A stretch of 64,000 nucleotides of DNA from Owenia fusiformis (taxonomy: Eukaryota > Annelida > Polychaeta > Sabellida > Oweniidae): assembly GCA_903813345.2 (NCBI GenBank), contig CAIIXF020000001.1:36051366-36115365 (forward strand). Reading direction: 5' to 3'. Below the pieces are notes generated by a model. It was given only the letters and a program-made list of their open reading frames with translations, was not told the DNA's origin and searched no databases. Shown here one piece after another: positions 13,343 through 24,929 of this stretch (its first letter is position 1; each line of letters opens with the position of its first letter). Both the position numbers and the translations under genes were made by a program.

Positions 13343-13676
13343 CCCTTTTAGCGTTTGTCCATGATTTTTAGCATTTGCCAATGATTCTTAGTTCTTGCCG
13401 ATGATTTTTAGCTTCTGTCAATGATTCTTAGCTCTTGCCAATGATTTTTAGCTCTTGCCAATGATTTTTAGCTTTTGCCAATGATTCTTAGCTCTTGCCA
13501 ATGATTTTTAGCTTTTGGCAATGATTCTTAGCTCTTGCCAATGATTTTTAGCATTTGTCAATGATACCTAGCTCTTGCCGATGATTTTTAGCTCCTGTCA
13601 ATGATTCTTATCTCTTGCCAATGATCCTTAGCTTTTGGCAATGGTTTTTTAGCTCTTGCCAATGATTTTTAGCTTC
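13343..13676 (+). repeat. 20-bp minisatellite (agctcttgccaatgattttt)n
   Basis: About 16-17 units of 20 bp vary mainly at 'gctctt/gctttt/gcattt' and 'atttt/attct'. Isolated related units ('tcaatgattcatag', 'tcaatgattaatgg') persist at 13858-13895, so the array was probably longer. A period of 20 bp is not a multiple of three, and stops occur in every frame. Confidence 0.9.
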
Positions 13677-14335
13677 TCTCATTGATTCAATTGCAGATCT
13701 TAAGTTTTTAGACTGAAAAACTTGATGTGAAAATTCTGATGTTGCTAACTGGAGAACATAATGTTTTTCTGTAGTAACAGTTCTAATTCAATCAGGGGAA
13801 ACAAATATAGTCTATTTAGCATTAGCCAGAAACATACTACAGTAAATGATTCTACTATCAATGATTCATAGAACATGTCAATGATTAATGGCCAATGTCC
13901 TTCCAATGATTATTCAATTTCACTCAACTCTTCCATTGCTTAATTCCCTATTTATTTCAAAAGAAGTAATTCAAAGAGTTCTAATTCTTCTTCCTGTTTA
14001 TCCCGAGTACTGCTAATTCTGCCTGAAGGAGGAATGGCTAGAGTTTATAACCCAAGTTTACTAAATCCTTATGGATTCATATATTTTTATGAGATATCGT
14101 AAACAGACTTGACAGCTCATTATGACTTCTGTAACTATTTTAATATCTGTTTATGAGTGAATGCCTGTCCGCATTCCTACTCTTCAATGTATCTAGTAAA
14201 ATAAGGCGTTCAATGTTGTTCATTTTTCTTGGATTCTCATATATCCTAGCAGTAATATGTAATACTTTTGCTCATACTATTTGCAGGTATATTGTATACA
14301 TAAATGAAAATGGAAGGAAGATAAGGGAGTAATTA

Positions 14336-15524
14336 TCCCACCGAACGAAGTTCGAGGGGGATATAGAAAAGCCGTCCGTCCGTCCGTTCGTCCGTCCCTC
14401 CGTTCATCCGTCCGTTCGTCCGTCCGTCCGTTCGTGTGTCCGGGCAATAACTCAAATACCGGTTGACGGATTTCATTCAAATTTTATAGGCTCATGCCTT
14501 ACGGGTGTAGGACCTCTGCTCGAGAAGGAATTTTCAATATGGTCGCTTAATTCAAAATGGCGGCCATTTTTCGGAAAAAATATAATCTTTAATAACTCAA
14601 ATACTATTGGATAGATTTTGTTCAAATTTTATAGGCTGTTGCCTTGATACAAAGCAGCCTTGCTCAAGAAGACATTTTCAAGATGGCCACCAAATTTCAA
14701 AATGGCGGCCATTTTTCGTAACAAAAACGTTATCTTTGATAACTCAAATACCATTGAATGGATTTGGTTTAAATTTTAGATTCTGATACCTAGGGACATA
14801 AGAGCTCTGCTGAAGAAAGGATATTCAAGATAGCAGCTAAATTTCAAAATGGCAGCCATTTTTCATAAAAAACATTATCTTTGATAGCTCAATTACCATT
14901 GAATGGATTTGGTTCAAAATTTACATGATGATGCCAAGGGACATAGGAGCTCTGCTTGAGAAGGGATTTTCAAGGTGGTAGCTAAATTTCAAAATGGCCG
15001 CCATTTTTCATAAAAGAACGTAACCTTTGATAACTCAAATACCAGTTGATGGATTTGGTTCAAATTCTATATGCTGATGCCTAGTGACAAAGAAGTTCTG
15101 CTCAAAAATGAATTTTCAAGATGGCCACTGAATTTCAAAATGGCCACCATTTTTCGTAAAAAAACGTAAGTAATGGTAACTCAAATACTAGTGGATGGAT
15201 TTGGTTCCAATTTTATATGCTGATGTTTAGGGAAAAAGGAGATCTGCTTCAGAAGAAATTTCAAAGGCGATAGCTGAATTTCAAAATGGCTGCCATTTTT
15301 CATTAAAAAAGTAATCTTTGATAACCCAGATACCATTGGAAGGACATTCTCTGCTAAAGAAGAAATCTAAAGATGACAGCTGAATTTCAAAATGGCAACC
15401 ATGTTTCATAAAGACGTAATCTTTGATACTTCAGATACCAGTGGATGAATTTGGCTCAATTTTTTTATCAAAACATGTTTTGTTCGGTGGGATTTGCTAC
15501 TCCGTGGAGTTGCTGTTTTTCTAG
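14336..15524 (+). mobile_element. Non-autonomous Helitron with (CCGT)n and ~146-bp tandem core
   Basis: The left end is A|TCCCACCGAACGAAGTTCG, a short hairpin that begins with the canonical Helitron TC. A (CCGT)n-rich tract covers 14372-14436. Seven units follow at about 146-bp spacing ('aactcaaatacc' at 14449, 14594, 14741, 14886, 15032, 15179 and 15323), plus one shortened unit. Most units carry the palindrome AAAATGGCGGCCATTTT or a decayed form. The right end has GTTCGGTGGG, then a stem-loop at 15496-15513 (GCTACTCC/GGAGTTGC), seven bases, and CTAG|T. TC start, 3' hairpin, CTAG end, A/T flanks and no target duplication fit Helitron rules. There is no Rep/helicase gene. It resembles bivalve 'pearl' elements. 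Confidence 0.85.
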
Positions 15525-17623
15525 TTGTAAGATGGTCTGCACTCTCCATTTCAAAATGTTTCTCACCTTCGCATATATTGTTATTTCTCGGACTCCATAC
15601 AATACTTATGAGCAGTTTCCTGATGCCATGTGTTCATGTTGATGTTAATGGCTGCTAGAGTTTGAAATTATCACACCTATTGTAATATAACTATAAAAAA
15701 CCACCTGGAGAAACAAGTAGCTGCAGAGGGAAGGAAGGAGTCACAGAACAAATTTGGAGATTGTATTGAAGGATGGGCAATCACAATCAGTCTACAGGTC
15801 TTCGTTTTTACATGTTCCCTATAGACTGAATAATTGCCCTTGAATTTCCAACTCTGTGAAGTCCATGTAGAATTCTTTTGTGAGATTTTGAACCTGAAAT
15901 AGTACAAATCATTGTATTAGCCATGAGTAAAAAGCAGTCATGCTGTTTGGCTCAGTAACTAAGCAAATAACTAGCAAGTAATGTAGAAAGTATCTTGTTA
16001 GGCTTCTTAGCTGGTAAGTCATATCATTTGACTTGTGAATAGACAGATACTGCTACTAATAAAGACATCTAATCCTCTCATCCTATGTTTTATAGCCTCA
16101 AATTCTGACTCTAATATAGAAAAAGAAATATCACATCAAAGTAAGTAGTATGTATCTAAGTAAAGGATGTTTTTACATTGAATTATTTATAAAATGCAAT
16201 AGTTGCTTGATAAGTGGCTAATACACTACAAATGATGGCATTGCGAGGAACATGCTCTTAAGTCATTAACTCAAAAAGTTCTGAATTATGATGTGTCAGA
16301 TTCAATTGTCATCTACAATATTATCATACTTACCTTGTGAAAAGCAATTGAATATCAGAAATTGTAATTCACATTTTTGAGTAATGGTCACCTGAATGGT
16401 GAATGAAAAATTGAAAGTAGACATGTGGAGCAACACAGTTTATCCTTCACAAGAGCTCAACGAATCTTCACTATTTAACATATATCATATCAGAATATGT
16501 AGTTAAAATATCAAGACACCACACACTAGACACTACACTGTGAAATCATTTGTGTTTGTTAGAGGGTAGTTTAGTTAGCTGATACAGATCCAGGGTTCTA
16601 AGAGTAAGAATATCAGGTAGTCACACACAGGTTGTAGTTAGTGCTTAGGTAAGTATGGGTGTTACTCTTGCAGTGATCAATGAATGAATCTGGAAACCAT
16701 CTGAGATGATCTATGACTACAAAGCCTTCCTGCCTCTTCCTGCTTTCAAGAAAGTTTAGACTTCATCTTTTCTCTTTGAATTAGAAGTAAATTACTCAAT
16801 GTGGCCTATTATAAGAATAATGTAGTCTGCAAATCATGCTATTATATTTTTATTTCCTAAGTATAAAATGCTACAATCATTAAGAATGTATCATATAATC
16901 AGGGGACCATTTTTGGAACTTAATTAACTAGTCACTCTGCCCTCTAATTATAACAAGCAATTTTTATTATTATAGTTTTGATAGTGATTGTTTTGATATC
17001 CGTATTTATGATCTTTGCTTGATGAATATTGAATTTTAATATATTTCTTATTTTATTTTATTCTAAATTATCGTTAGATTTATCATTGATATATTTAATT
17101 TGGAAATAACTAACTTGTTATGATAAAACTGTTTGATAAAATATACATGTATAAGTTTACACAAGCTTTCTAGTTGAACTGATTTTTCCCAAAACCTTCA
17201 TTACAAAATGGTACATTTTAATACACCTTTTAGTTAATCCCTTTACAGATTGTTTATTTTAATGAACTTTCATTGATTCTAGAATCTGTCGCTTGATAAT
17301 AAATAAAGATTAATTTATTTCAGTAGGACCATAAAACACTTCAAACCCCATACCACAGGCAACATGTTTAGGAGAGTTAAAAATGTAATTTCGAAGGTCA
17401 CCTTAACACAAAAATGAATTATGTTCATAAGAAGATGAAGAAATTGTATTTTTGAAATTTGACGACCTATTGATACTCAATTATTCATTGATTTTACAAT
17501 TTTAGCTCATCCCAGGAGGGAATCATTGATTCTACTGCACCTGAGCTGTGGATTTAGACAATCTTATAAAGGAGTATTTTTGTGTGAGACTGTATCTTTA
17601 TTGTTCATTCTTTGTGATTTCAG
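15525..17623. other. No feature recognised
   Basis: AT-rich DNA without a bounded repeat or a recognisable protein. Short open frames at 15445-15642 and 15677-15907 resemble no family I know. Weak exon-like pairs are at 16096-16139 (plus strand) and 16334-16391 (minus strand); the latter is listed separately. Confidence 0.5.
16334..16391 (-). other. Possible short exon (minus strand)
   Basis: On the minus strand the pyrimidine-rich 'ttcattcaccattcag' is followed by 58 nt ending CACAAG|gtaagtatg. The signals are good but the piece is short and has no recognisable product. Chance occurrence is quite possible. Confidence 0.18.
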
Positions 17624-17736
17624 TCGGTGTCATCTACAATTGAGTGCGTGTCCACAGATGTTCTCGTTTGGATCTTGCACATACATAGATAGATAGAATA
17701 ACAGGAATATTACATCTAATTACTCCAGCATTCCAG
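17624..17736 (+). other. Possible untranslated exon
   Basis: The acceptor 'ctttgtgatttcag' precedes 113 nt that end ATTCCAG|gtaagttg, a near-ideal donor. All three frames contain stops, so it would be a 5' UTR or lncRNA exon. It is the first of four similar pairs on the plus strand (the others at 21872, 24821 and 51952). Evidence is splice motifs only. Confidence 0.33.
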
Positions 17737-17854
17737 GTAAGTTGCTTATATAACTATGTTTGTGTTTGTAAAATAAACAATAAAACATGTCTATATAATT
17801 TTTGTATGGTTTACATTTCATCTTTAGACATCTACATTTCACTTGGTATTAAAC

Positions 17855-17968
17855 AAATACTGGATGACCATGAGGTGGATATGCCAGAATACCTATCCGA
17901 GGAAAAAAATACTAGGCGAGGCGAGGATAGGTATTCTGGCATATCCACCTCATGGTCATCCAGTATTT
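17855..17968. repeat. Perfect 44-bp inverted repeat (hairpin)
   Basis: The left arm 17855-17898 and right arm 17925-17968 are exact reverse complements by my reading. The spacer is 26 bp. Part of the right arm and the spacer ('cctagtattttttt', 'ggataggtattctggcatat') recurs at 18107-18138 inside the adjoining MITE. The arm therefore seems to derive from that element family. Confidence 0.95.
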
Positions 17969-17971
17969 ATT

Positions 17972-18260
17972 TTATTATGCACCTCCCTTGCTTAATATCA
18001 TATTCCTACCATTAATTTACTGTAGATAAATAAAAGATGGTGTTGAATTGTCAAGAAATACTTTATTTTAAAGAATGGGTCTACTAAAACAGAAGCCAAG
18101 CCTAGTATTTTTTTCAAGGATAGGTATTCTGGCATATGGGATGGTTGGAGATTTCGTTGCTTCGATACTGGATAGAACGAGATCTTGCTGCCACATATGG
18201 CAATAGACCCTGCAGCTCTTAACCAATCAGATTTGAGTATTTTAATGAGGTGCATAATAA
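17972..18260. mobile_element. MITE-like element with 14-bp inverted ends
   Basis: It starts TTATTATGCACCTC and ends GAGGTGCATAATAA, exact inverse ends 289 bp apart. No transposase is encoded. The interior shares a stretch with the neighbouring 44-bp hairpin. No target duplication is clear, so the superfamily is unassigned. Confidence 0.6.
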
Positions 18261-21258
18261 TCATGAATATCAAGGAATTTAACATGATTAAAAGATTCAA
18301 TGAAAGGAAACATACTGTATATGTCCAGTACGTAAGAACACTTAGATTAACATTATATTTCATATACTGTATGTTGGCTGTCATTTGTCTAATAACAGTG
18401 ACATTTAGTAAAGCCTAGCATTTTATTTCTTCTGTATAGAAGTGGTAAAGCATTCAATTCATCAGGTTTTTGCAAAAAGTACCAATTTTGACCAAACTTA
18501 TTTTTGTTCATTTATCATAAGCATATGACTGTTCAAATTGAAATTCTGGAAGAATTAACTATATTTGATAATTTTCTACGATTTACCCATTGTTCAATGA
18601 CTTTTTTGAAATCTCCCTTCTAAATCACGGGTGTTAAAACACGAATATACCATGAGCACATGCTTTGAGGATCCGCGTTGTTTGAACCTACCGCCGAGCA
18701 CACTTATACATTAAGACCCGTTACACAGTCATGATACCTCCGAGCAAGCTCATTGCATCATTGGGTCTGCTTTACCCCCGTGTAAATTTTCTATGCAATT
18801 TTAAATAGTGCCAAATCAACCCGAGTTACAGTATTACCCATAAGGACAAAATGTGTAAAATTAAAAAATGTAAGTTTCATAATATATGATATAAAAATCA
18901 GTTTTCTGACTGCTGATTTCTTTAAGCTTTAATCTGGTGTTTAATGCTATTAGTACTTTACCTTGACATATTTACAATGGATTTACAACTTTTATAAATA
19001 GTTTGATTTAAGATATATTATTTAAAATATACTTAACAGTTTAAATGTCCGTCTTAAGTAAACTGTTTGTTTTCAAAATCAAATTAAACTTGACTTTTAA
19101 TCGAACATGTTTTAATTTGCAGGAATCTAATTTAAGACTTTTTTTTACAGATCAAGACTTTTATATATGCATTATTGAATAATGAAATATTGGTTATCTG
19201 TTTTTAAAATGTATTTATCAGCTAAGCACTAATATTACATGTTTGTGGTCCATCTAATTATCAAGAAATGTATGAGGGGAAACTAGGTGATGTCTCAAAT
19301 GAACAGAGTTGTAGCAGATTCAAGGTAAACTATCAACTTTTTTTATAAGTGTGGAATTATGTCTTATGATAATGATGTAGGAAGGAATATAGGTTTTATT
19401 TCAGACAATATGATACTGACCAAGAAGAATATAGTCATGACAAGGGTGGTTAAGTTTTAGTATGTGTATATATATATATATATTATCCTATGCTAGAACA
19501 ATGCTAGTATATATTATTCTTCCCATGCTTTTGATGGAGGTACACAATTCGATTGGAAGTGCAGATTATATTTCAGCCTAATGATAAATGATTATTTTAG
19601 AAATATGTTTTGTATTATGACAGAAAGGGTACAAAGAAGATCATTAATGAAAACATTTCCTTCAACTTTCTCCTCTCTACTTCATCGTAATTAAATTGCT
19701 CAACAGGGAAATCAGTTATTTTTCTTGACAATCATATATTAAATTACCTTTATACTGATTGTTTTCAAATCTGGAGGCGTAAGTAGCTCTCTGAAAAATC
19801 AATGTAAGATTTGAATAGATAAGGTTGCCATGATACAGTCTGAATGGCCACATTACTGTGTACCTTTCAAAAGGAATATTTTTTTATGATATCATTTGAT
19901 GCATTAATAAATTATGAGTGATCATAAAAAACAATCATTATTATAACTGATTAGGAGCCCGTGTTAACCTACACTCATTCATTCTACAGTTACATTGAAA
20001 AATAGAAAAGACAGAGTTTGTTTCTCGTAAAAATCGAATCTCTTTCGAAATAACAGTAATTAAGAATGTCAATTTTAGACAAGCTAATGGTTACAAAGAA
20101 CATTAAAATATTTTGCTAGAGAATTTCAGTATGTTATTTATCACTTGCGTTATTATTTCCCAAACTGCTCCTAAAATTAAAGTATCACTTTTGTTATTAT
20201 CCCCTTGGGTCTAATGCAGATTTGTGTTTGTTAAAGGTATTTGCCATCATCGTTATTCATAGCATTCTGGTTCAATAGTGCGGAGAAAGTACCATAAGTC
20301 ATCTGCTTCGTGTCATGAATGAAAGCAATTAAAAAAATGTGTATGATGTGATTTATCTATCTTAATAATATCGCCTAATTGATTCATGAACAAGGTCATG
20401 GCGATGCAGGCCATGATGATCATTTTATGGTCTCATTTTATTATTATCAGATCATGGCGTGCTTCAGTCCAGCACCGGGGTTGAAAGAATGTCCCATCTG
20501 GAGCTGTTTCATTCTTTTATATGGACTAAGTGACCACTTGGCTCAATCTCTTCCCAACCTTTGGCATATACATATCTCAAACATATTTTGCTCATGTAAT
20601 GTTGAGGAAAAGAGGAGGCAGATAACACACCCTCTAATTCACCACACGCTCTCTCCTTAATGAAAAACGGGAAAATCTTTGTGTTCATAGATAGATTCAT
20701 AATATATGAGTCAATGTGATATCCAAATTGGATTAAACATGGTGTGATATTTAGAGTTGTTCATTTTAGAGGGATTGCCACATAACATATAACAAAATCG
20801 CAGGTTTTACTGTATATTACATCTCTTACAGAGAGATACAGCAATCTGAAGTTCATGAATGGCCACTAAAACAATCTTATGTGTAATAGTCTGCTAAGTT
20901 GTTAATGATGAATACTACAAGAGCACACTTGTTTGCTGTGAGAGTTGTATGCAAACCAGTGAATGAAAATCTAGCCAGTTGTATTTTTGTGCAAAATACG
21001 GAGAAGATACTTCAAGGAATGAAATGAACAGGCATGATGGGCTTCAAGTGTCAATCACTTGCTTCACAGACTTGCAAGAAAATCTGAATCTGTGTTCAGC
21101 TTTATAGGGGTAAAAATTGAGTGAGTGACTTTTCATCTGTTGGAAGTTGATTGGACTCAGTTTGATGGAAATATAAAGAAACAACATAATTCAGTCCCAG
21201 TTGAAAATTAATTTATATGTATTTTTATCGTTCAGAAATATCCTTGTTACACATTAGG
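18261..21258. other. No gene recognised
   Basis: AT-rich DNA. It includes a (TA)n run at about 19467-19483 and a locally CpG-richer stretch at 18630-18790 ('cacgggtgttaaaacacg', 'gatccgcgttg', 'acccccgtgt') that may be a decayed element. No coding or RNA signal is convincing. Confidence 0.5.
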
Positions 21259-21590
21259 ATATGTGATTGTAATATTATTGATGTTACCAAAGACACAGAT
21301 CAGAGCTCCATAATGTTACACATCTGATGTTACCAAAGACACAGATCAGAGCTCCACAATGTTATATATAATACATCTGATGTTACCAAATTCACAGATC
21401 TGATGTCACTAATGTTGTTTATTGGATGCCATATTGATTGCTCCTTTTGCCAAGGTTACACATCTGAGATCCCCAAGGGACAGGTTTACAGATATGATTT
21501 TGTCTCATGTTACCAAGGTTACATACCTGATGTCATTATGGTAACACATTTCTGATGTCACCTAGGTTTCGCGTTTGATGTCAGCAAAGT
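21259..21590 (+). repeat. Degenerate tandem repeat ('gatgttaccaaagacacagatc')
   Basis: Two units of about 46 bp at 21279-21345 are nearly identical ('accaaagacacagatcagag' followed by 'ctcca(t/c)aatgtta'). Increasingly diverged units built on 'ctgatgttaccaa' and 'ggttacacatctgatgtca' follow to about 21590. The pattern is that of an old minisatellite with a young doublet at one edge. Confidence 0.75.
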
Positions 21591-21871
21591 AGTACTTCCA
21601 TTGCCACCTTTGTTTAACATTTGTATAAGCTTTATATATTGAGTAGTATTAAAAGTTTGACACTAGGTGTTCAATGCTGCCATCTCTTCATAGGCAATGT
21701 AAGTAAACATTTTTCTTCTATATTTCTGAATTAAGATTAAAATTGGTTACAGTTGTATAATATAGAGGTCATGCTATTAGGGAAATACGTTTATTAACTT
21801 CATGAAAACTTGCTATTACGAGATTGAGAAAATTATTTGATCTTATTTACATTATTACTTTTTTATTTTAG

Positions 21872-22006
21872 ACCCATGTCAACTAATAGCACCATGCAGT
21901 CTCCAGTTAATGTGTTTGTTTGTGTTTCTGAAAGATTTGCACAAATCAAAGCTTGGGACAATTTAATGCATTCAGAAGGAGGACGGATTCATCAAAGGAA
22001 GAGAAG
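21872..22006 (+). other. Possible exon with short open frame
   Basis: The acceptor 'acttttttattttag' has a strong pyrimidine run. 135 nt follow to GAGAAG|gtagatg, a weaker donor. An ATG at 21876 opens 43 codons running without stop to the donor, starting MSTNSTMQSPVNVFV and ending RIHQRKR. If joined to 24821-24929 the frame continues across the junction (AG|G) for 23 more codons to TAA at 24891-24893, giving about 67 residues. No family is recognised. The translation may be fortuitous; a 5' UTR or lncRNA exon is as likely. Confidence 0.3.
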
Positions 22007-22844
22007 GTAGATGTCTTTATTTCTTAATTAAACGTTATAAGGGGATCAACTATAAGGCATAAACTTACTTTCAAATTTAAAATTCAAATTCTGATACCCA
22101 TCCCAATTCATTCGTATGGTGAACATCAAAATGTTGAATTGCAGAGAATATTGATTCCAGCATCATATACTTTGACTGTTGTGTTTATGATAGTACGTGT
22201 ACTTGTATGTTATGACTATGGAGATAAATAGAACATAAAAGTCATCACACCCTTACTTCCACTAAACATAGAATTTAACTAGTAATTTAGCCGAGATTCC
22301 TTGAAAAACTTGAGATTTGTGAAAATGAAAAACTGATGTATTATAGATGGCATATTTGTAGTAGTACTGCGCAATGTAATTCTCAAATATTATGAACTTG
22401 ATGTCGTGATGTTTACATCAACGAAAAAGTCCTTGTGACTTGCCTCAAGTTATTCAACAGTCAAGTGAATGGCAAAAGCTAGTCTGGGTTGATTATTCTG
22501 TTTTTCCATATGTGAAATGAGCAGACTTTATGTAAACACAAAATGTTTATCATGTTAGGCTGGTTCATATTTTAGTCCCGGAGTATCTTCATCTTCACCG
22601 CTGAATAATCAAAGTGTACATCGTAGATTAGCCTTCACCTAGTAATATAATTCCATTGTTTTCATTTGAAGGTCGGAAATGGCAAATATAATCACCTCTG
22701 AATATTTGATCAAAAATACTTATGTGTACCGTGTGTTTTTATTGATTACATATCTTTTATAAGCTGTTATCAGGCATTGTCCATCTATAGTACTATGTAT
22801 GGCTGCAATGCTATATATGCAGTGTTGATGTGGTAGAGTCAGTC

Positions 22845-22985
22845 GGCTCCATAGCTCAGTGGTAGAGCACTCGTCTGGGCAAGCGAGGGGTCGTTTGTTC
22901 GTGGGTTCGATTTTTTCACATCGACCCTTGGCACAGGATTTGGTTCTGTGTTTTCATTTACTAGACTATGTATGTCAAACAGCAT
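22845..22985 (+). mobile_element. tRNA-derived SINE head (tRNA-like promoter)
   Basis: TAGCTCAGTGGTAGAGCA at 22852-22869 matches the pol III A box, and GGTTCGATTTT at 22904-22914 approximates a B box. The tRNA-like part has an extra 'gtcgtttgttc' and a B box lacking its conserved C. The anticodon arm will not fold with a 7-nt loop, so it is not a functional tRNA. About 75 bp of unrelated sequence follows up to the adjoining element. I see no poly(A)/simple-repeat tail or target duplication. A tRNA pseudogene is the alternative. Confidence 0.55.
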
Positions 22986-23005
22986 TATTATTATGTCCCT
23001 ACCAC

Positions 23006-24160
23006 TTATGTCCCCACCACATAGTGTGGGGCCATATTGTCGGCCTAGGAGCGTCCGACTGTCTGTCCATCCGTCCGTCCGTCTGTCCGTCCGTCCGGGA
23101 GTTTTCTCCAAAACCGCTACAGATATCACCTTCAAATTTTCAGGGATAACTTATGAGTGCCTATAGATGTGGATGAAAAAAATTTAACTCAAAACCTACT
23201 TCCTGTCGGCCATTTTGAAGTCAAATGCTAAAATCCTTGTCTGCAAACTTAAAGAAAAACTGCTTCACAGTTGCTTTTAAAATATCTTGTTCAGCTCACT
23301 TCATTCTAGATCTGTTTAAGTTTTGGACCTGCTAGCTCAGTCATGTCAACCATTTTGAATGTCTTAAGAAAAGTTAGCGCGCGATAATACTTTGTATCAT
23401 ATTGAATGGTGTTTTTGAGTTTTCATACTTTAACTATTTAGTAGCTTTATAAATAATTTCAGTTGTACTTTGTTGTAAAAGCCTACTTTATTGTTAACCG
23501 TAGTTATATGTGATAATTTTATAAAAAGAAATCAGCAAAAACTCACTTTTACTATCGACCATTTTTGATTTTTCGGTCCTAAAATCTTGTCTGTGAAGTC
23601 TTGTCTGCGCGTTTGCATGTGAACCGTTTAGTGGATCAATTTCAAATTTTCAGGGATGATTCTTAGTATAAAAATCTAGAACTGATTAGTTTTTTGGCAT
23701 TCTGGGTAAATGTCAAGGCAGCCATTTTGGATTTTCCATCCTAAAATCTTGTCTGTAAAGTCTTGTCTACTCGTTTTCAGGTTTTTCAGGTGAACTGTTT
23801 GGTAGATCAATTTCAAATTTTCGGGAATAATGATTCTTAGTATGAAAATCTAGAACTGATTAGTTTTTTTGCATTCTGGGTAAATGTCAAGGCAACCATT
23901 TTGGATCTTCCATCTTAAAATCTTGCCTGTAAAGTCTTGTCTACGCGTTTTTAGGTGAACGGTTTGATAGATCAATTTCAAATTTTCAGGGATGATTCTT
24001 TGTATGAAAATCTACATCTGATTAGTTTTTTTGCATTCTGCGTACTTTGGATTTTCCGTCCTCAAATTGTGTTGGTAAAGTCTTGTCTACTCATTTTCAG
24101 AATAACCATTTCACGGGATCACCACTTGGTGGGGACATTTTGTACACATTTGTGTTCTTG
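23006..24160 (+). mobile_element. Helentron-like tandem-cored element (family ii)
   Basis: The left end ATGTCCCCACCACATAGTG forms a hairpin with GTGTGGGG. A (CCGT)n tract lies at about 23058-23098. Units of roughly 155-175 bp follow, with 'aattttcaggga' at about 23134, 23646 and 23974 and variants between, many containing GCCATTTT. The right end is TTGGTGGGGACATTTTGT, followed by the perfect small hairpin ACACATTTGTGT. The right end matches family i (GGTGGTGACATTTTGT) at 15 of 16 bases. The first 12 bases are also partly duplicated ('ttatgtccctaccac' at 22991). No protein is encoded. Confidence 0.75.
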
Positions 24161-24820
24161 TGGAATTTGTGAGGCTTGAGTCAGACTTTGAACCAAGAAT
24201 AGAAATCAAGATAGAATTAATAGGAACATATTCCCCAGATTGAAAAAATCATTACAAACCAAGGTCAGAGTTTTGTCTATAATAGAGCAAGTCGCAGAGA
24301 AAACTGGAGTTGACATAATTATTTGAGGCCCTCATTGTGTGTGTCATTTACCGACTTGATGACTATTTAGTGCACCACTAGTTGTGAGACCTGTTCTCAA
24401 GGTATTTAGTACTAGTTTAGGAGGCTTATATTTTACTATATTCCCTTGTGCAATAGTAGAGCCATAGTGGTCATTATTGAGTCTGGACTTAGTTTTAAAT
24501 AGGTGGTGATAAAAGTTTCAGCGGGCAACATAGACACATCTTGGCCTTCGGGCCTTCTGCTTATCACTCTATCAATTTTGCTAATTTAGATTGATGTATA
24601 TCTCATCCTACCAACACCTATCCATCTATATAACTAAGGTTAATTTATTACCAGTTACCGATTTATAGTTATCTTTTACTTATTTCAGTATCCATTAAAT
24701 CCGTATCAGATTTTACCAAAATATATGTTACATAAAGTCACTGTAACCAAGCATTCTACCCTTGTGTACAATAGTCTGCTTGGTGATCTGCATGAATTCT
24801 CAATCTCCCTTTTGTTTCAG

Positions 24821-24929
24821 GCTGACTACTTTGAGACTATTTGCTAAATTGCTAGCACGCAAAGTGAGTGCAACAGAAATCGGTTGGAATTAATCTCACC
24901 AAACTAAAGCATTGGAGCCAAGTGTTGCG
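24821..24929 (+). other. Possible exon
   Basis: The acceptor 'cccttttgtttcag' precedes 109 nt that end GTTGCG|gtaagtaa. Both signals are strong. The frame that would continue from the 21872-22006 exon stays open for 23 codons and stops at 24891-24893, 36 nt before the donor. Alone it has stops in the other frames. It could be a 5' UTR or lncRNA exon. Confidence 0.32.

Noticed and set aside
14277-14480. Open frame rich in RTDERTDGRTDG-type repeats on the minus strand (also 22839-23135)
   Set aside because: It is a translation of the (CCGT)n microsatellite inside Helitron-type elements, not a protein gene.
17806-18015. 69-codon frame at 17.8 kb
   Set aside because: It reads through the perfect hairpin, so the two halves are one sequence and its complement. 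No family resemblance.
22845-22920. Functional tRNA gene
   Set aside because: The anticodon arm does not fold with a 7-nt loop, the T-arm region has extra bases and the B box is degraded. SINE or pseudogene is better.
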